Shown in pieces: positions 34,994-45,858 of a stretch of 64,000 nucleotides of DNA (position 1 is its first letter; each line of letters begins with the position of its first letter). The position numbers were made by a program, and so were the translations under genes. The DNA is from Fonsecaea monophora. Lineage: Eukaryota; Ascomycota; Eurotiomycetes; Chaetothyriales; Herpotrichiellaceae. Under the pieces are notes generated by a model. The model did not search any database, had not been told where the DNA came from, and saw nothing but the letters and a program-made list of their open reading frames with translations. Location: contig NW_019174007.1 in NCBI RefSeq assembly GCF_001642475.1, positions 97,849-161,848 of the forward strand. Direction: 5' to 3'.

Positions 34994-37808
34994 ATGAATC
35001 CATACTATCCTCCTTCTTTCTCTATCCCTGCTGCTCCTTTTGCCCCCATGTCCTCATCTGCCACCCCAGTCCTGGGAAAACGCAAACATGACAATTTGAC
35101 AGCACAGTCTGGCGAATTTGGCAGTTTGCCCTCCCAGGCTCTTGGTCACCGTTTCCCGGCAAGACAGTTTCAGGAGATGCACTCCATCGAATCCATGTCC
35201 TCTAGGTATCAGGTCGGACCGTCAGCACTGCCAGGGATGACTTTCGGTTTAATCTCAGGCTCAACCGCAACCACTCCAGCCCGCCCCGTGATCTTCATCC
35301 ACTCCACTGTCGAGAGCATGCAGGAAGGTCAACGCCCTACCATCGACCGGAACCAGACTCATTCGTTTGTGGGAAGCCCTGGACCCTCACCCGTTGACAT
35401 ACCAGGCCTTTCGTTGGACGCACCACGTACGAAAGCAAAAGCGAAAGCAAAACCCAAAAGACAAGTCTTCCTCCCCAGTCGACCGGTACAAAATTCCAAA
35501 CTCGTCCACACCGACGTCTGGGCTGGTGTCTTCAGCTTTTGTGAGCCCAAGTTGCTGCTAGAACTGAAAACACTCAGTCGGTTCCACTATGAACTCCTCT
35601 CAGACAATTCCGTCATCTGGAGAAATAGCAGAATTCACCATTATGGCGCCGACATGCCAGAATGTCCCAGAGGACTCACAGAGAAGCAATACGTCGAGCT
35701 CTTGGCTGGTCGTGGCTGTCAGAGCAAAGATTGTCACCTGGGCAGGACTTTCAAGGTTCACTGGACATTTCAAGTTCGATTGTGCTCGGGCTGCTTCAAA
35801 CAGAAAACAATGAGTGTAAGTCATCTTCTGTCGGTCCGTGCCTTACAATCATTCTGATCCGCGTGGCTTTTAGGAGAGTGCCCTTGCAGTCAATCGCCGG
35901 CACAGACTACCGATGAGCCCGACCCAAGTCCGCCCTAATGACAATCGTGCCCTTTGGGAGCTGCTGCCGCTCGCACGGACGGATGGGTAAGTGACCGATC
36001 ACCTGGATTACCACAAGCGAGGGTCTTTCCGCTGACAAGGGTTCTGTAGCCGCCGCGACAATAACTCACGCCCCGTGGACACCGAAACAAACGACTGGGT
36101 GCATGCTGGTGGGAAGTTCACTTTTTTGAGAGCGTCCTTTGACAAAATTGAAGCAGAGTTCCAGCGCTTGCGCGGGTCAGATCCGTCAAACAATGCGCTC
36201 ATGGTGTGGGCAGATAAGATCCATAGGGAAACAATGGAGTTCATGGCTGAGGTAAACACACTGGAGGCGTGGTTCAAAGAGCACGGGAAGACGACTCCCA
36301 ATCCTGCGGGTAAAGCTTGGCGACAAAAGAGGATCGACTTCTTCCAAGCACGTGCCGCAGAGCTGGAGCCACCCATGGACAGCAGAATCTTATGGAAGAT
36401 GGCTGCTTTCGTCCGCAATCTCAAAATTGCGACGGAGCCTACAGAGCGAATGTGGGACCAGCTAAAGCCAAAGATTGAGCCATACCGGCTTCAGGCCCAC
36501 CAAGTCGTCCAATTCGAGCGTGTCATGAAATCTGAACGCCTCGAGTCCGAGCCACAAGTCAGGCTGTTTAGGCGCCTTCAGGAGCACCGCCGGTGCAGAA
36601 AGGCAGCGCCGCCCTCGTTTCGACCAGAGCAAAGAGACGTCCTCATATGCGCGCACTTGGTTTACAAGCAATGTGTCAAGGAAAATGTGGCCGACGAAGA
36701 TCTTCTATTACTGTGCCTGGAGAGGTTGTTCGTCACGTACCACATGAATGATCGCCGCGCAGTGGGACTCAACTACGACGGAACCACTGGTCTATATCGT
36801 CTCAGTCTGGACGATGCTCGGATGGTTGTCGAGGAAGTTCTTGAAAAGGCCATCTCGCCACACTCAGAACGGGGCAGGATCGTCTTTCAAAGTCTGAGAT
36901 GCAGAGGCTGTACGCGAAATGACCACGTCCGAACCTGGTCCTTCGTGAGTGCGTTTGAACACATTCTTGAAACCCATGCCAGGAACGTTGGCGAGGGTCT
37001 TGAGTACTATCAATTTGCCAACCCACACCCTGTGAAGAGTCTTCCGGGATTGTCTTCAGAAGACACTGGGGTCGAGTACAAATTCCCCTGGTATACGACA
37101 AAATGGCCGATCAGTCTGCCTCTTGTCCCTTGCCACCAAGATATCTCGAAACTGGACAATTGGCAGCCGAACGTTCAAACTAAGTTCGCGCCCCTACCCG
37201 TAGCTCTCCGGATGTCCGCTTTTCATGGCCGACAGGCTCTCCAGCAAAAGCACGCGGCCGACGACTTCGGTCCGAATCTGTTGTACGCGGCTGAGCAGTT
37301 GAACGGAATTTGGCTTCCAGGGCCTTCTCAGATGAAGATTGCCTTAAAATACGCTCTGGACCTCTACGCTCAGAAGCATGTGGAAGAGCCGCCCCTGTCG
37401 GCATTCATGGCATGCTTGGACGATTTGGCAACCGTGAACACTGACATCGAGCTGAAATTCCGATGTGGTATATGTGTCAACCAAGTTAAGACCGCCAACA
37501 GCAACAGAAGCAGTAAGAATAAGGCAGACATGGAGAGCATACAAAGACATTGGGACCACTCCCATGGTAGCGGATCTGTCAGCTGGGGTCAAGGACTGAT
37601 GGATCTACCAAACGAGAGCCAGATTTTGCGAGAGATTGTAGGCGTCGACGATAGCCTACAAGGAAAGAAAGATGCGTTTGTGGAGCGAGAACATGTTCGG
37701 GCTTCAGATTCGAAGAAACGTAAGGACCCTAAGAGCAAGGTTCTTTTCAAGGTAACGTCGGCGGCAGAGGCGTTCGATGGGCTCTTTCCCAAGGTGGCTG
37801 AAGAATGA
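34994..37808 (+). CDS. F-box-like fungal protein with Cys pairs (897 aa)
   Basis: Exons 34994-35815, 35874-35986 and 36050-37808 (introns 58 and 63 nt) give 897 aa. The first ~170 residues are Ser/Pro-rich and disordered, ending in a Lys/Ala run (TKAKAKAKPKRQ). Around residues 178-210 is an F-box-like segment (DVWAGVFSFCEPKLLLELKTLSRFHYELL). Cys pairs CQSKDC and CSGC follow, then exon 2 and a long alpha-helical, charged region with RCRGCTRND and CGICVNQV further on. An F-box would suggest substrate recruitment to an SCF ubiquitin ligase; the Cys pairs may bind zinc. Both are inference. I recognise no catalytic motif. Similar large proteins occur in other filamentous ascomycetes without a known role. 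Confidence 0.82.
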
Positions 37809-38003
37809 GGAACAGTGCCCGCGTTTTCCTGGAGGAGCGGCTCCCTGGATTCATCTTGACCTTGCGAGCAAGGTTTCATGTTTAGCACAAAGAGAGCGGC
37901 CGGCCTTTGTCGAACAGGCAAGGGTCATTGATGTACGAGTACTTTGCATTCGCCGCAGGTTCACAGATACTGCGAGCTGGATGAAAACGAGCTATCGAGC
38001 AAC

Positions 38004-38100
38004 GGGGCCACAGGGCCACAGGGTCACGGAGCGACAGGGTGACAGACAGAGCAACAGCAGGACTGAGCAACAGGGCCACAGGCAGCAACAGCAGTGCTGG
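38004..38100 (+). repeat. Degenerate tandem repeat of ACAGGGCC/ACAGCA words
   Basis: About ten imperfect 8-10-nt units of the form GGGCCACA, GGGTCACG, GAGCGACA and GCAACAGC follow each other. The pattern is read directly; unit length varies. Confidence 0.6.
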
Positions 38101-38995
38101 GTGTGAGGGACAAAGAGTGACAACAGTGCTGGGTATCTCATGGTCGTCCACAAACAGCCTGTCTCTCAGGCACAATTAGCTCAGAGCGACATGCACACAC
38201 AGCTTCCTTCATAGAAAACAAATACATAGCTTTCAAGCACTAAATCTCGTGTGTTTGCGCCCATCCCGGGGGCGAAGAATAGCATGTTTCCCGAAATTAC
38301 CTACAAGAGAAACAGACACCGAGGGCGTGGGGAGGTATTCCTAATCAGGCAAACAACAGCGAGACACGAGACCCAGGCAAATTTCCATGTGCCACCCTGA
38401 TGCCTAATGATGACCCGGCTTTGGCCGTGACGAAATCAGCCGGAGAAAGACGTGCTTTTTTCTGCCTCTTGGATTACGAGAAAATTGATGGAGCCACTTA
38501 TTGTTGGGTCATTGCCGCGGGCTAGCCACGAGTACCGAGTAGCATTCCCATTTCCTTCCCCTGCCAAGCCCGGATGAGGCTGACCGAGCGTGCTGCCAGG
38601 GCCACAAGTTCCCATTGGACTGGACTTTGTGAGTGGATGCCTTTTACTAACAAGATTAAGCAGCGTTCAATCATGACTCGCTAAAAGCGCGCCTGACCTA
38701 TCGCTAGCGCCGAGCGCCGTAGCCCGCGTGCTGATAACGTCAATGCGGCGCGCCTTCTGATAAAGGGCAAAGAAAAAAATCTCATGATTTCTGCTTTGGG
38801 CCTTTTTTCCCTTTCCTAACAAGTACAAGGTACTGAAAAAGACTTCAGACTTGCCCATTGTTCCCCGTTCCTCCCCGCCACCCATGTACTTGTTACTTGC
38901 TGTAGGGACTGTGCGCGCACACCTTCGTTTCCACTCTCGGTCACTCCTTTTCCGTGGGTCCTGGGTCCGTCTTTGTCTTGTCTCTTTAGCAAGTG

Positions 38996-39025
38996 TGGAC
39001 TGTGGACTGTGGACAGTGGACTGAC
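38996..39025 (+). repeat. Tandem 7-mer TGTGGAC
   Basis: Three perfect and one imperfect copies of TGTGGAC run head to tail, about 240 nt before the peroxidase start. Confidence 0.7.
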
Positions 39026-39263
39026 TGACCGATGTCCAGTCGCCGATTGTCCATTATTCAGCCTCGCCGTGTTTGCCAACCCATGTCTCGGTGTCCATGA
39101 CCTGTTCTGGAAAGTTCGGGACTTGTTCTTGCTCATTTTCTATAATTTGCTTCCCCCGTCCCGCTCTTCTTCATCCTCTCGTTCTGTTATCTGCGTTTCA
39201 AAACACCCCATTCTCTACTGTACCAGTAGCCAGTAGACGTCTTTGTGCATATAACCTCTCATA

Positions 39264-40451
39264 ATGGCCGCCGCAACTGCTACCCGCACCTTTACCAAAG
39301 CTGTCGCACGCGGCACAGCTTCAGCCACCTCGTCCCTCCGTCTCGCTGCCCGCTCCTCACGATCCAGTGCGGCTGCGAAACAATTCTTCCAGCAATCATC
39401 CCGCCGCCAATATTCCTCCCAATCGGCTCCCAGATCCTCAAACACTACCACTGCCGCCTATGGCAGCGCAGCAGCAGTCGCCGCTCTTGCAGGGGGTTAT
39501 TATTACTTCACCACCCAGGGTACAGCAGGGGATGGAAGGAAGATTCTTCTCGAAAGTCCCGAGGCTCTGAAAAAGGGCAGCGCAGGACAATCCACCGGGG
39601 TCTTTAAACCCACTGCTGAAGATTACCAGAAAGTGTACAACGCCATTGCGAAGCAGCTCTGGGAGATGGATGATTATGACGATGGCAGCTATGCTCCCGT
39701 GCTCTTGCGTCTGGCGTGGCATGCGTCGGGGACTTATGATGCTGCTACAGGCACTGGAGGAAGCAACGGCGCAACTATGCGGTTTGCTCCCGAGTCCGAG
39801 CACGGTGCCAACGCCGGCTTGAAGAGTGCCCGCGACTTCCTCGAGCCCATCAAGGCCCAGTTCCCCTGGATTTCATACTCCGACCTGTGGACCCTTGGTG
39901 GTGTCTGTGCCGTTCAAGAGATGTCTGGACCCATCATCCCCTGGAGACCCGGCCGACAGGACAAGGACGTCGCATTCTGCACACCGGACGGCCGCCTGCC
40001 CGACGCCTCCAAGGGCCCAGATCACATCCGGGCCATCTTTGGCCGCATGGGTTTCAATGATCAAGAGATGGTGGCCTTGTCCGGTGCTCACGCCGTTGGC
40101 CGATGCCACGCCAACCGCTCAGGATTCGATGGACCCTGGACCTTCTCCCCGACCATGTTCACAAACGATTTCTTCCGCCTGCTCATGGAGGAGAAGTGGG
40201 GCTGGCGATCCTGGAAGGGACCCAAGCAATACGAAGATGCCACGACGAAGAGCCTGATGATGTTGCCTACCGACATTGCCTTGATTCAAGACCCCATCTT
40301 CAAGACGTGGGTGGAGAAGTATGCCAAGGACCAGGATTTGTTTTTCAAGGACTTTTCGGATGTCTTGTGCAAGATGTTCGAATTGGGTGTCCCCTTCAAG
40401 TCGAAGCCCGAAGACCGGTTTCACTTCAAGCCGACCATTGATGAGGCTTGA
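39264..40451 (+). CDS. CCP1: Mitochondrial cytochrome c peroxidase
   Basis: A single-exon frame of 395 aa. The first ~65 residues are Ala/Ser/Arg-rich (presequence), followed by a hydrophobic sorting segment (GSAAAVAALAGGYYYF), the bipartite signal expected for intermembrane-space delivery. The class I heme peroxidase fold is intact: distal Arg149, Trp152 and His153 (LRLAWHASG), proximal His276 (LSGAHAVGRCH), and Trp292, sixteen residues on, at the position of the radical-bearing Trp191 of the yeast enzyme. The C-terminal DRFHFKPT is also usual. The enzyme reduces H2O2 with electrons from cytochrome c. An AG microsatellite follows in the 3' region. Confidence 0.97.
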   Translation: MAAATATRTFTKAVARGTASATSSLRLAARSSRSSAAAKQFFQQSSRRQYSSQSAPRSSNTTTAAYGSAAAVAALAGGYYYFTTQGTAGDGRKILLESPEALKKGSAGQSTGVFKPTAEDYQKVYNAIAKQLWEMDDYDDGSYAPVLLRLAWHASGTYDAATGTGGSNGATMRFAPESEHGANAGLKSARDFLEPIKAQFPWISYSDLWTLGGVCAVQEMSGPIIPWRPGRQDKDVAFCTPDGRLPDASKGPDHIRAIFGRMGFNDQEMVALSGAHAVGRCHANRSGFDGPWTFSPTMFTNDFFRLLMEEKWGWRSWKGPKQYEDATTKSLMMLPTDIALIQDPIFKTWVEKYAKDQDLFFKDFSDVLCKMFELGVPFKSKPEDRFHFKPTIDEA

Positions 40452-40495
40452 TCTTTGAACACCAACGAGGGATATTGTACAAAGAATGACATTTT

Positions 40496-40497
<2 letters not shown>

Positions 40498-40534
<37 letters not shown>
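40498..40534 (+). repeat. (AG)n microsatellite in the peroxidase 3' region
   Basis: An uninterrupted AG tract of about 17 units starts about 50 nt past the peroxidase stop. Confidence 0.9.
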
Positions 40535-40536
<2 letters not shown>

Positions 40537-41264
40537 CCCGGAGGAGAGCCAGCAGTGTATCTCGCTCGACACCTTTTGGTGAGAGTTTCTTTCCATCGGA
40601 ATGATGTGTGTTCGAATATTGGCGCCCATTTTGCATTTGTTTTCAAAGCATGACCAAGTTGAGGTGAATCTACTTCGAGCGGTCCCTGGCGAGCTTCTCC
40701 AAATCTTCTGGACAAGGGAGCTCTACACACACAGCATAGTTCAAGAGCCTCATTTTGCTGGTTACGACGATGTATCAGTATGCGTCGTACCCTCAAGCGA
40801 TTGATCAACAAGTGGGCAAAGCAGACAAATCGGGGGATATGGTGCATAGCGGTGGCGGCGGCGGATATTCAATGTCGATTGGAGCTGAGCTCATGTTAAG
40901 CGATAGACAATAGATTGTACCGAGTAATCAGAGACCAAATACTCTTTACCAAGCAGCACAGGATACAAGTGCATACAAGTACGTTGATAAGCATTGCCTC
41001 CTTACTTTGGGATTCAGTGTATCCCGTATACCTTGCTTGACCCAGTGGTTCGGAGGCCTCCTTGCTGCTTTACTCGTTCTGTGACATCTGCCCTGCTCTG
41101 TGTTAAAGCGGCTTACTCGTTTGACCAGAACCAGTCAGTACCTCGTATGTCGTATGGCTATGGTAAAAGGTCCAACTGACACCCCGGTCGATTCGTCAAA
41201 TCAGATCAATACCTGACGGCAAAAGCACTTCGGGGATGGTGTACCTGAGCCGAGGTTAACTTTT
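40535..41264. other. Intergenic region, no supported gene
   Basis: Short ORFs only. This marks the change from the housekeeping block to the accessory patch that follows. Confidence 0.4.
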
Positions 41265-41812
41265 GTGCCAGCAGATGTTGTTCGGCTTGACTTGGACAAA
41301 GGAGGAGGATGTGACTCCGAGTTACAAACAGAGGCGATCGACAAAACGGATGAAGCCCTAGACGATTTCATCACAGCGACAGAGCACGAGGCTGATGACA
41401 GGTTAAATCGTTCGAGACCGTCGCGCAGAGGGCCAAGCGATGTCCGTGGAGTTCATTCCTACCACAGAAAGTTTGGATTGCTGAAACTGTTGTCCGTCGC
41501 GGTGCCTTCAATAGCGAGGCAGACAAAACTATCAGCGGCCTCCTTTGACATAGATGAGAGAGAGAGATGCCTCCCTCAACTTCGAGCAACAAAAAGCTGT
41601 CGCAGCTGTCGTTGCAGATAGATATGGGACAGTCCCCTGCCTCATATCAGGACCACCCGGCACGGGTAGAACAAAGAGAAGGGCGCAGTTGCCTCGTCTT
41701 CTCATAATTACCTCATCGTCTTCGGAGCCGACCTCCATTTGCGGAAGCGTTATCCAGCACCTTCTGCGTGGGTTTGATCTGCCTCCTACTTTTGCCATAT
41801 TCAAGTAGGTGC
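41265..41812 (+). pseudogene. Relic of a superfamily-1 (UPF1/Sen1-like) helicase
   Basis: The frame from 41554 reads LNFEQQKAVAAVVADRYGTV followed by PCLISGPPGTGRTK, the Q-motif region and Walker A (GPPGTGxT, with Arg where Lys is normal) of UPF1/Sen1/MOV10-type helicases, then a weak LLIIT strand. It breaks off after about 85 residues. Upstream, another frame (41265-41621) is open but offset, implying a frameshift near 41560. The catalytic Lys is changed and the Walker B and later motifs are missing, so this cannot be a working helicase. It overlaps antisense with the end of the DUF7924 gene. Confidence 0.65.
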
Positions 41813-43872
41813 CCTGTCTCACCAGCAGATTGCCCGAGATGTGTACCTGGGATAGGCTGTCGGGATATCACAGCATCCTCATAGGGGTGAGTCGTCGGTG
41901 CAATAGTAGGGTGCCGTGAAATCTCGGGGGGTGCACTGGCGGGAATATCCACCCGACCGTACCTAGGCGTTATTTGTTCGCGCTGCGGTTGCCGCTCAAT
42001 TTGCAGTCTGTCATACTGGCATGATGCAACCCTTTCCACTCCCGGATCAAGTGGCAGGACCGTTCCTTTTGTCTGCTGTACAATTTGTGGCGTGAGGGGA
42101 TTGTCATGGCCCTGCCTCCTCTGAGCATTTGCCGCTTCCCTGTTACGGACCACAGTCTCCCGGTACGCATCTAGTGCCGCACACAGTGCTCGTAGGCGTG
42201 GATCTGCACCCCAGTCAAGGATGTTCTTGATCGCTCGAGAAACCGCTCGTATGCCGTTTTCATCCCGCAGAAGATGCTGTGATAATCCTTCGACGTGGAA
42301 GCTATGTTGTCCTCCTTCAGCTGGAGCTCCCAGCCAATGTACATTAATACATGCTAGTTGGTGGTCCATAGTGACAGAGAAATATTGTGGCTCTTCATAA
42401 TCGAATTTGTCCATACCAAAGCTGCGCTGTGTCAGATCCATATTGCCGTTCAAGGCGATAGCTCCGGCACCAGCGGCCTGGTTTGTTGCAATATAGTGGG
42501 TTCCGTTCTTGGCCTGAGATTTGAACTCAATCTCGAGAAATGGAAATCGAACCTTCTGGTCCGGGGTGGCGTAACTTCGGCCGAACTGGTCGTCAACGAG
42601 AAGATCAATGGTCATAAGCTGTTTTTCAGTGAAGGCAGCTTGGGAATATCCGAAAGCCAAATCGGGTTTTGGTTTTGGCAAGGGAAGCGGCGTGGTAGGT
42701 ACGTTAGCGTTGAGTGGGACGGGGACAGCATTGCACCACAGTTGATCGGCATTCATTTCCAACCTCTGGTCGGGTATCCTTTTCATAGCTGGAATTATAT
42801 CTGGGACCAACTGCTTAATGATCTTATCCTCGGCATCATCTTGAAGTCTTCGAGATGTCCTCTTCAGCTCTTCAATGGTGGCATCATCGATCTCAGGTGA
42901 GACTCGTGAGCGTGATATTATTCGCTGTGCCCTTCTCATCAACTCTGGAGGAGGATTTTCTCGTTCGATGTAAATGTTGCGATAGCGCAATGATTGTCGA
43001 TATTCGGTGTCATGCACACTGGCAGTAGATTTCTCTGACCTTCTCGACGATGTGGTGCTTTCACAGCTATTGTCTGGGGATGGAAGGATGGTGCCGGCGG
43101 CTTTGCGGGGCATCTTGATCACAGTCTCGGGCAGATGGGTTTGATGCTCTGTTGAAGCCCTGCGAGACCAGGAAGACCCTTCCAACCAATTTTCAATGGA
43201 CTCCTCTTTGTCTGGAGGTTTGCTTCTTGCCTCGGCGTATTGTGCTGGTCTGCGTCTTGGACGTTTCGCCTGGTGATTCGATTCGTCTCCGTTATTCTCG
43301 CAACGTCGCCGCTTAGCTGTACAGGAGAAATTAGCAATATTGTCGATTGAGGTCATTGACGTAACTGACTGCTCTTGTGCACTCCTAACTGTGGAGTTGA
43401 TACCGTGGATAGGCCTTCGCCCTCCTCTTTACGGTATTGGTGTGGCTTCACTTCTTCGCTCTGTGGATGAGGTAAATTCGTCTCTTGTTTCCCTCCCCTT
43501 GCTGTTCGTTGTGAGTTCGAAGGTCGTCTCTCCTGTAATCGGGGGCTTTTGCGAGGGGGCTTCGGGCCTTCTTTGGGGGCGTTTCGTGGGCGTTGATTCG
43601 CTGTGACATGGTCAGTCAAATGGCAATATAAAAGGAAGAAACTGACAGCTCTCCTCTATTCGTCGACTCTTTCGTCGGTACTCTGCGGTATCTTTCTCTT
43701 CCTCTTTGGCAGAAAGGTGCCGTTTTCCTATAGTCATTCAGTCAGGTTTGATTCTCAGTGACTGGTGCTGTTCCCCACGGTTTGAGCGACCAGGCGCGAC
43801 CGGCTGCTGGTCAGGTCTGTTGTGGCCACTTCGCGCGGCGCCTGTGTCTCGCTTTGCAACACCTGCGGCCAT
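41713..43872 (-). CDS. DUF7924-type protein with PD-(D/E)XK nuclease-like motifs
   Basis: The large exon 43316-41713 is preceded by exons 43600-43370 and 43727-43647 with introns of 53 and 46 nt; exon 1 (43872-43779) is less certain. The full model is 669 aa. The N-terminus is basic and disordered (AKRRRCENN, RRRPAQY). The core has KPKPDLAFGYS, then about 50 residues later FPFLEIEFKSQA, a PD...(E)xK pair of the PD-(D/E)XK nuclease fold, and HYIATNQAAGAGA. A region SVTMDHQLACINVHWLG follows. I recognise this as the fungal family usually labelled DUF7924, often lineage-specific and multi-copy; function is unknown. The last ~30 codons lie antisense to the helicase relic and probably were acquired from it. 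Confidence 0.78.
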
Positions 43873-44173
43873 ATCGACTGGTAATGGATGACATGGAGGA
43901 TGGTGCCTGCTTTCTATAGATGGCACAAGGACGCAAGAAAGACAAAAGCCGGGGGTTATGCATGTCACTTGGTGCATGTGTCGGCTGGTTCAAAAGTTAC
44001 TGAGAGCCAACGATCTGCTCCGACCCCGAGAAGTTTGAGGCACGCTAGTATGTGGAACCCCCCCGCGATCGCCTGTTAGTCTTCTAAAAATCACGTGATT
44101 AAACCTTCCCCAGTCTTACTGAGATTCCTCCCCGTCGTCCCATCATTACTCCTCGTCGAGTGCGCACCTAAAG
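43873..44173. other. Spacer between divergent accessory genes
   Basis: About 300 nt without a supported feature between the DUF7924 start (minus) and the kinase-like ORF (plus). Confidence 0.4.
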
Positions 44174-44635
44174 GTGAGTCCGATCTTAGTTCGCTTGAAA
44201 CCTTATGATCGATGCTCTATGGTGTGGTCACCGTCTCTTACAAAACGCCCTGTGGACGTCGGGGTCTTGAATATTGGCGACTTCAAGTCTGAGCTATCAG
44301 AGTTCCGCTTTCTCTCCAAGCACGAGAAGGTGCATCCTCTAGCACCCCAGACCTTCGAGAGCCTTTACCGTCCAACACTCAGGCGATATCCCACATGTCA
44401 GAACGTGCGCGTGGAGGAACTCATCGATGACCATGGAATGGAAGGTTACATCTTCAAGGTCAACATAGATGGAGATGGTCCGTTCGCGCTGAAAGTGGTA
44501 AGCTGTCTTATTCCGTGTGAAATGATGAAAGATGAATATGAGCTGATGTACTGGAATTGTCGTAAGTTCAAACAAGTCCATCGCCCCCCTCGTCCTCACA
44601 TCTGGCCATTCTCACGCAAGACCAGTCCGGTCTAA
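44174..44635 (+). pseudogene. Truncated kinase-like N-terminal ORF
   Basis: An open frame of 153 codons starts MSPILVRLKPYD. The stretch DHGMEGYIFKVNIDGDGPFALKV resembles the N-lobe of fungal kinase-like proteins, with FALKV at the position of the VAIK lysine. A GTAAGC donor directly follows ALKV, so the true exon may end near 44498, but no downstream kinase lobe (HRD, DFG) exists before the opposite-strand ORF ends at 44568. I read it as a 5' fragment of a larger gene. The kinase-like assignment rests on one short segment and is tentative. Confidence 0.45.
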
Positions 44636-45053
44636 AGCGTGGATCGTCGCTGTCTTTGGGGCGTTTAGCACGGCCCCCGGCCCCGGGGTCGATCGGAGCG
44701 AAGAATTCTCCCGGAGGATTGCATTCCCACGACTTGTCACAATAATCGTAAGCTTGCTGGAGTGCATACCGCACCGGAGTCAGCATATATTGCGAGAAGA
44801 GTAACTCAAATTGACGCTCGTCCCAAATCTCGGCTTCGAGTTCAGTTGGAATTTGATTGTCCGGAGGGCTGAGGAGGGTTCGATCCAGTATCTCGCCATA
44901 AAGATTCCTGAGTGTGGTATAATTAAACTCTCCCCATTCTTCTACTCCGCCAAGATTAGAGTAGTGGATGCTGACGGTGTTAGGACCTGATAAAATATTG
45001 CTGCTGTCGATATCTGGATTTTTCCGGTCAAGGAACTCTTCAAGTGTGACCAT
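44568..45053 (-). pseudogene. Truncated ORF resembling fungal PD-(D/E)XK-like proteins
   Basis: An open frame of 161 codons (MVTLEEFLDRKNPDID...). It has WDERQFELLFSQYMLTPVRYAL and ends with GGRAKRPKD...RFRPDWSCVRMA. The RPDW word resembles the PD motif of a family of fungal nuclease-like proteins in which a GDTK-type motif should follow; here the frame stops about 15 residues later, so the second half is missing. It converges on, and overlaps by 68 nt, the truncated kinase-like ORF. The family assignment is from memory of motif style and is uncertain. Confidence 0.45.
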
Positions 45054-45373
45054 GATGTTGTTTGCATGCCTCCGAGGTAGAATACCTACGTCTATTCATT
45101 TTGAGAATTCTGTCCGACGTGGTTTGCACAGTAGGAGGGAAACCATGACCGAGCTTCTTCCATGGTTGCCTTGACCATTGCAGCGGAAGAGGTTCGAATG
45201 ACGTGGCATTCTGAGGCTGCTCCTCGCCTCAAAATGGTGTACTGCTCAGTCCGCCATTGGAACTGGCCAGCCGAGAAACTGACTTTAGATTTGATTCCAC
45301 CTTATAATTCTGGGCCTCAGCACTGGATGAAGTGAAGACAGTTTGGATAAGAAGCAGGAATATGCAACGTCTA

Positions 45374-45764
45374 TTATGGCATATTATTGTACATGTATAT
45401 AGTGTGAGCCGATGGAGTCGGACGCTGTCGAACCGTTCTCGTCCTCAACGAAGTAGTTCTCGAGTTCAACTTCAGGGGGCAGGCCGACAGTGACGTATTT
45501 CCGTTCAATCTTGTCAATGAACCAACCATAGCCTTTGCTCTGAGCTGCATCCTCAGATGGAAAGCAGATCTGATAATCATCCAATAGATACCCACAATGG
45601 CGAGCGCGTCGGCGTTTTAACGAAGCTTCCAAGGGAGAATCATGCTCGAAATCAAGGCTTCCAAGACCATGAGAGCGTGTCCGCAGACAAAACGGGCAAT
45701 AGACTCGAAGCGTTGAGGTATCCCACTCTCGAACGAATGCTGAAATGACGAATATCTGATTCAT
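45374..45764 (-). CDS. Small Cys-containing hypothetical ORF (126 aa)
   Basis: The ORF reads RVYCPFCLRTRSHGLG, then HCGYLLDDYQICFPSEDAA and GYGWFIDKIERKYVTVGL, with an acidic C-terminus. The Cys-Pro-Phe-Cys and later His-Cys suggest a small zinc-binding fold. An overlapping upstream frame (45858, MAPRVNATATRIN) might supply a first exon, but I could not find a phase-consistent intron. It may be a real accessory gene or a relic; function is unknown. Confidence 0.45.
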
Positions 45765-45858
45765 CGTAAGATTTCACAACTTGAGTTGTCGAGGGAAGCT
45801 TGTGCTTTGATGCATCAATGTTGATTCGAGTCGCAGTCGCATTGACCCGCGGTGCCAA

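Larger units (their letters stand above)
37809..39263. other. Intergenic region with degenerate short repeats
   Basis: It contains a degenerate tandem patch at 38004-38100 and TGGACTG repeats near 38996-39025. The last ~150 nt are C/T-rich and form the probable leader of the peroxidase gene. No other gene is seen. Confidence 0.45.

Noticed and set aside
40498..40534. AG tract as a possible CRISPR-like or telomeric array
   Set aside because: It is a simple dinucleotide microsatellite without spacers; no CRISPR array is expected or seen in this fungal DNA.
39826..40847. Long ORFs in other frames over cytochrome c peroxidase
   Set aside because: They overlap a complete, motif-verified enzyme and include the AG microsatellite read as Leu/Ser repeats.
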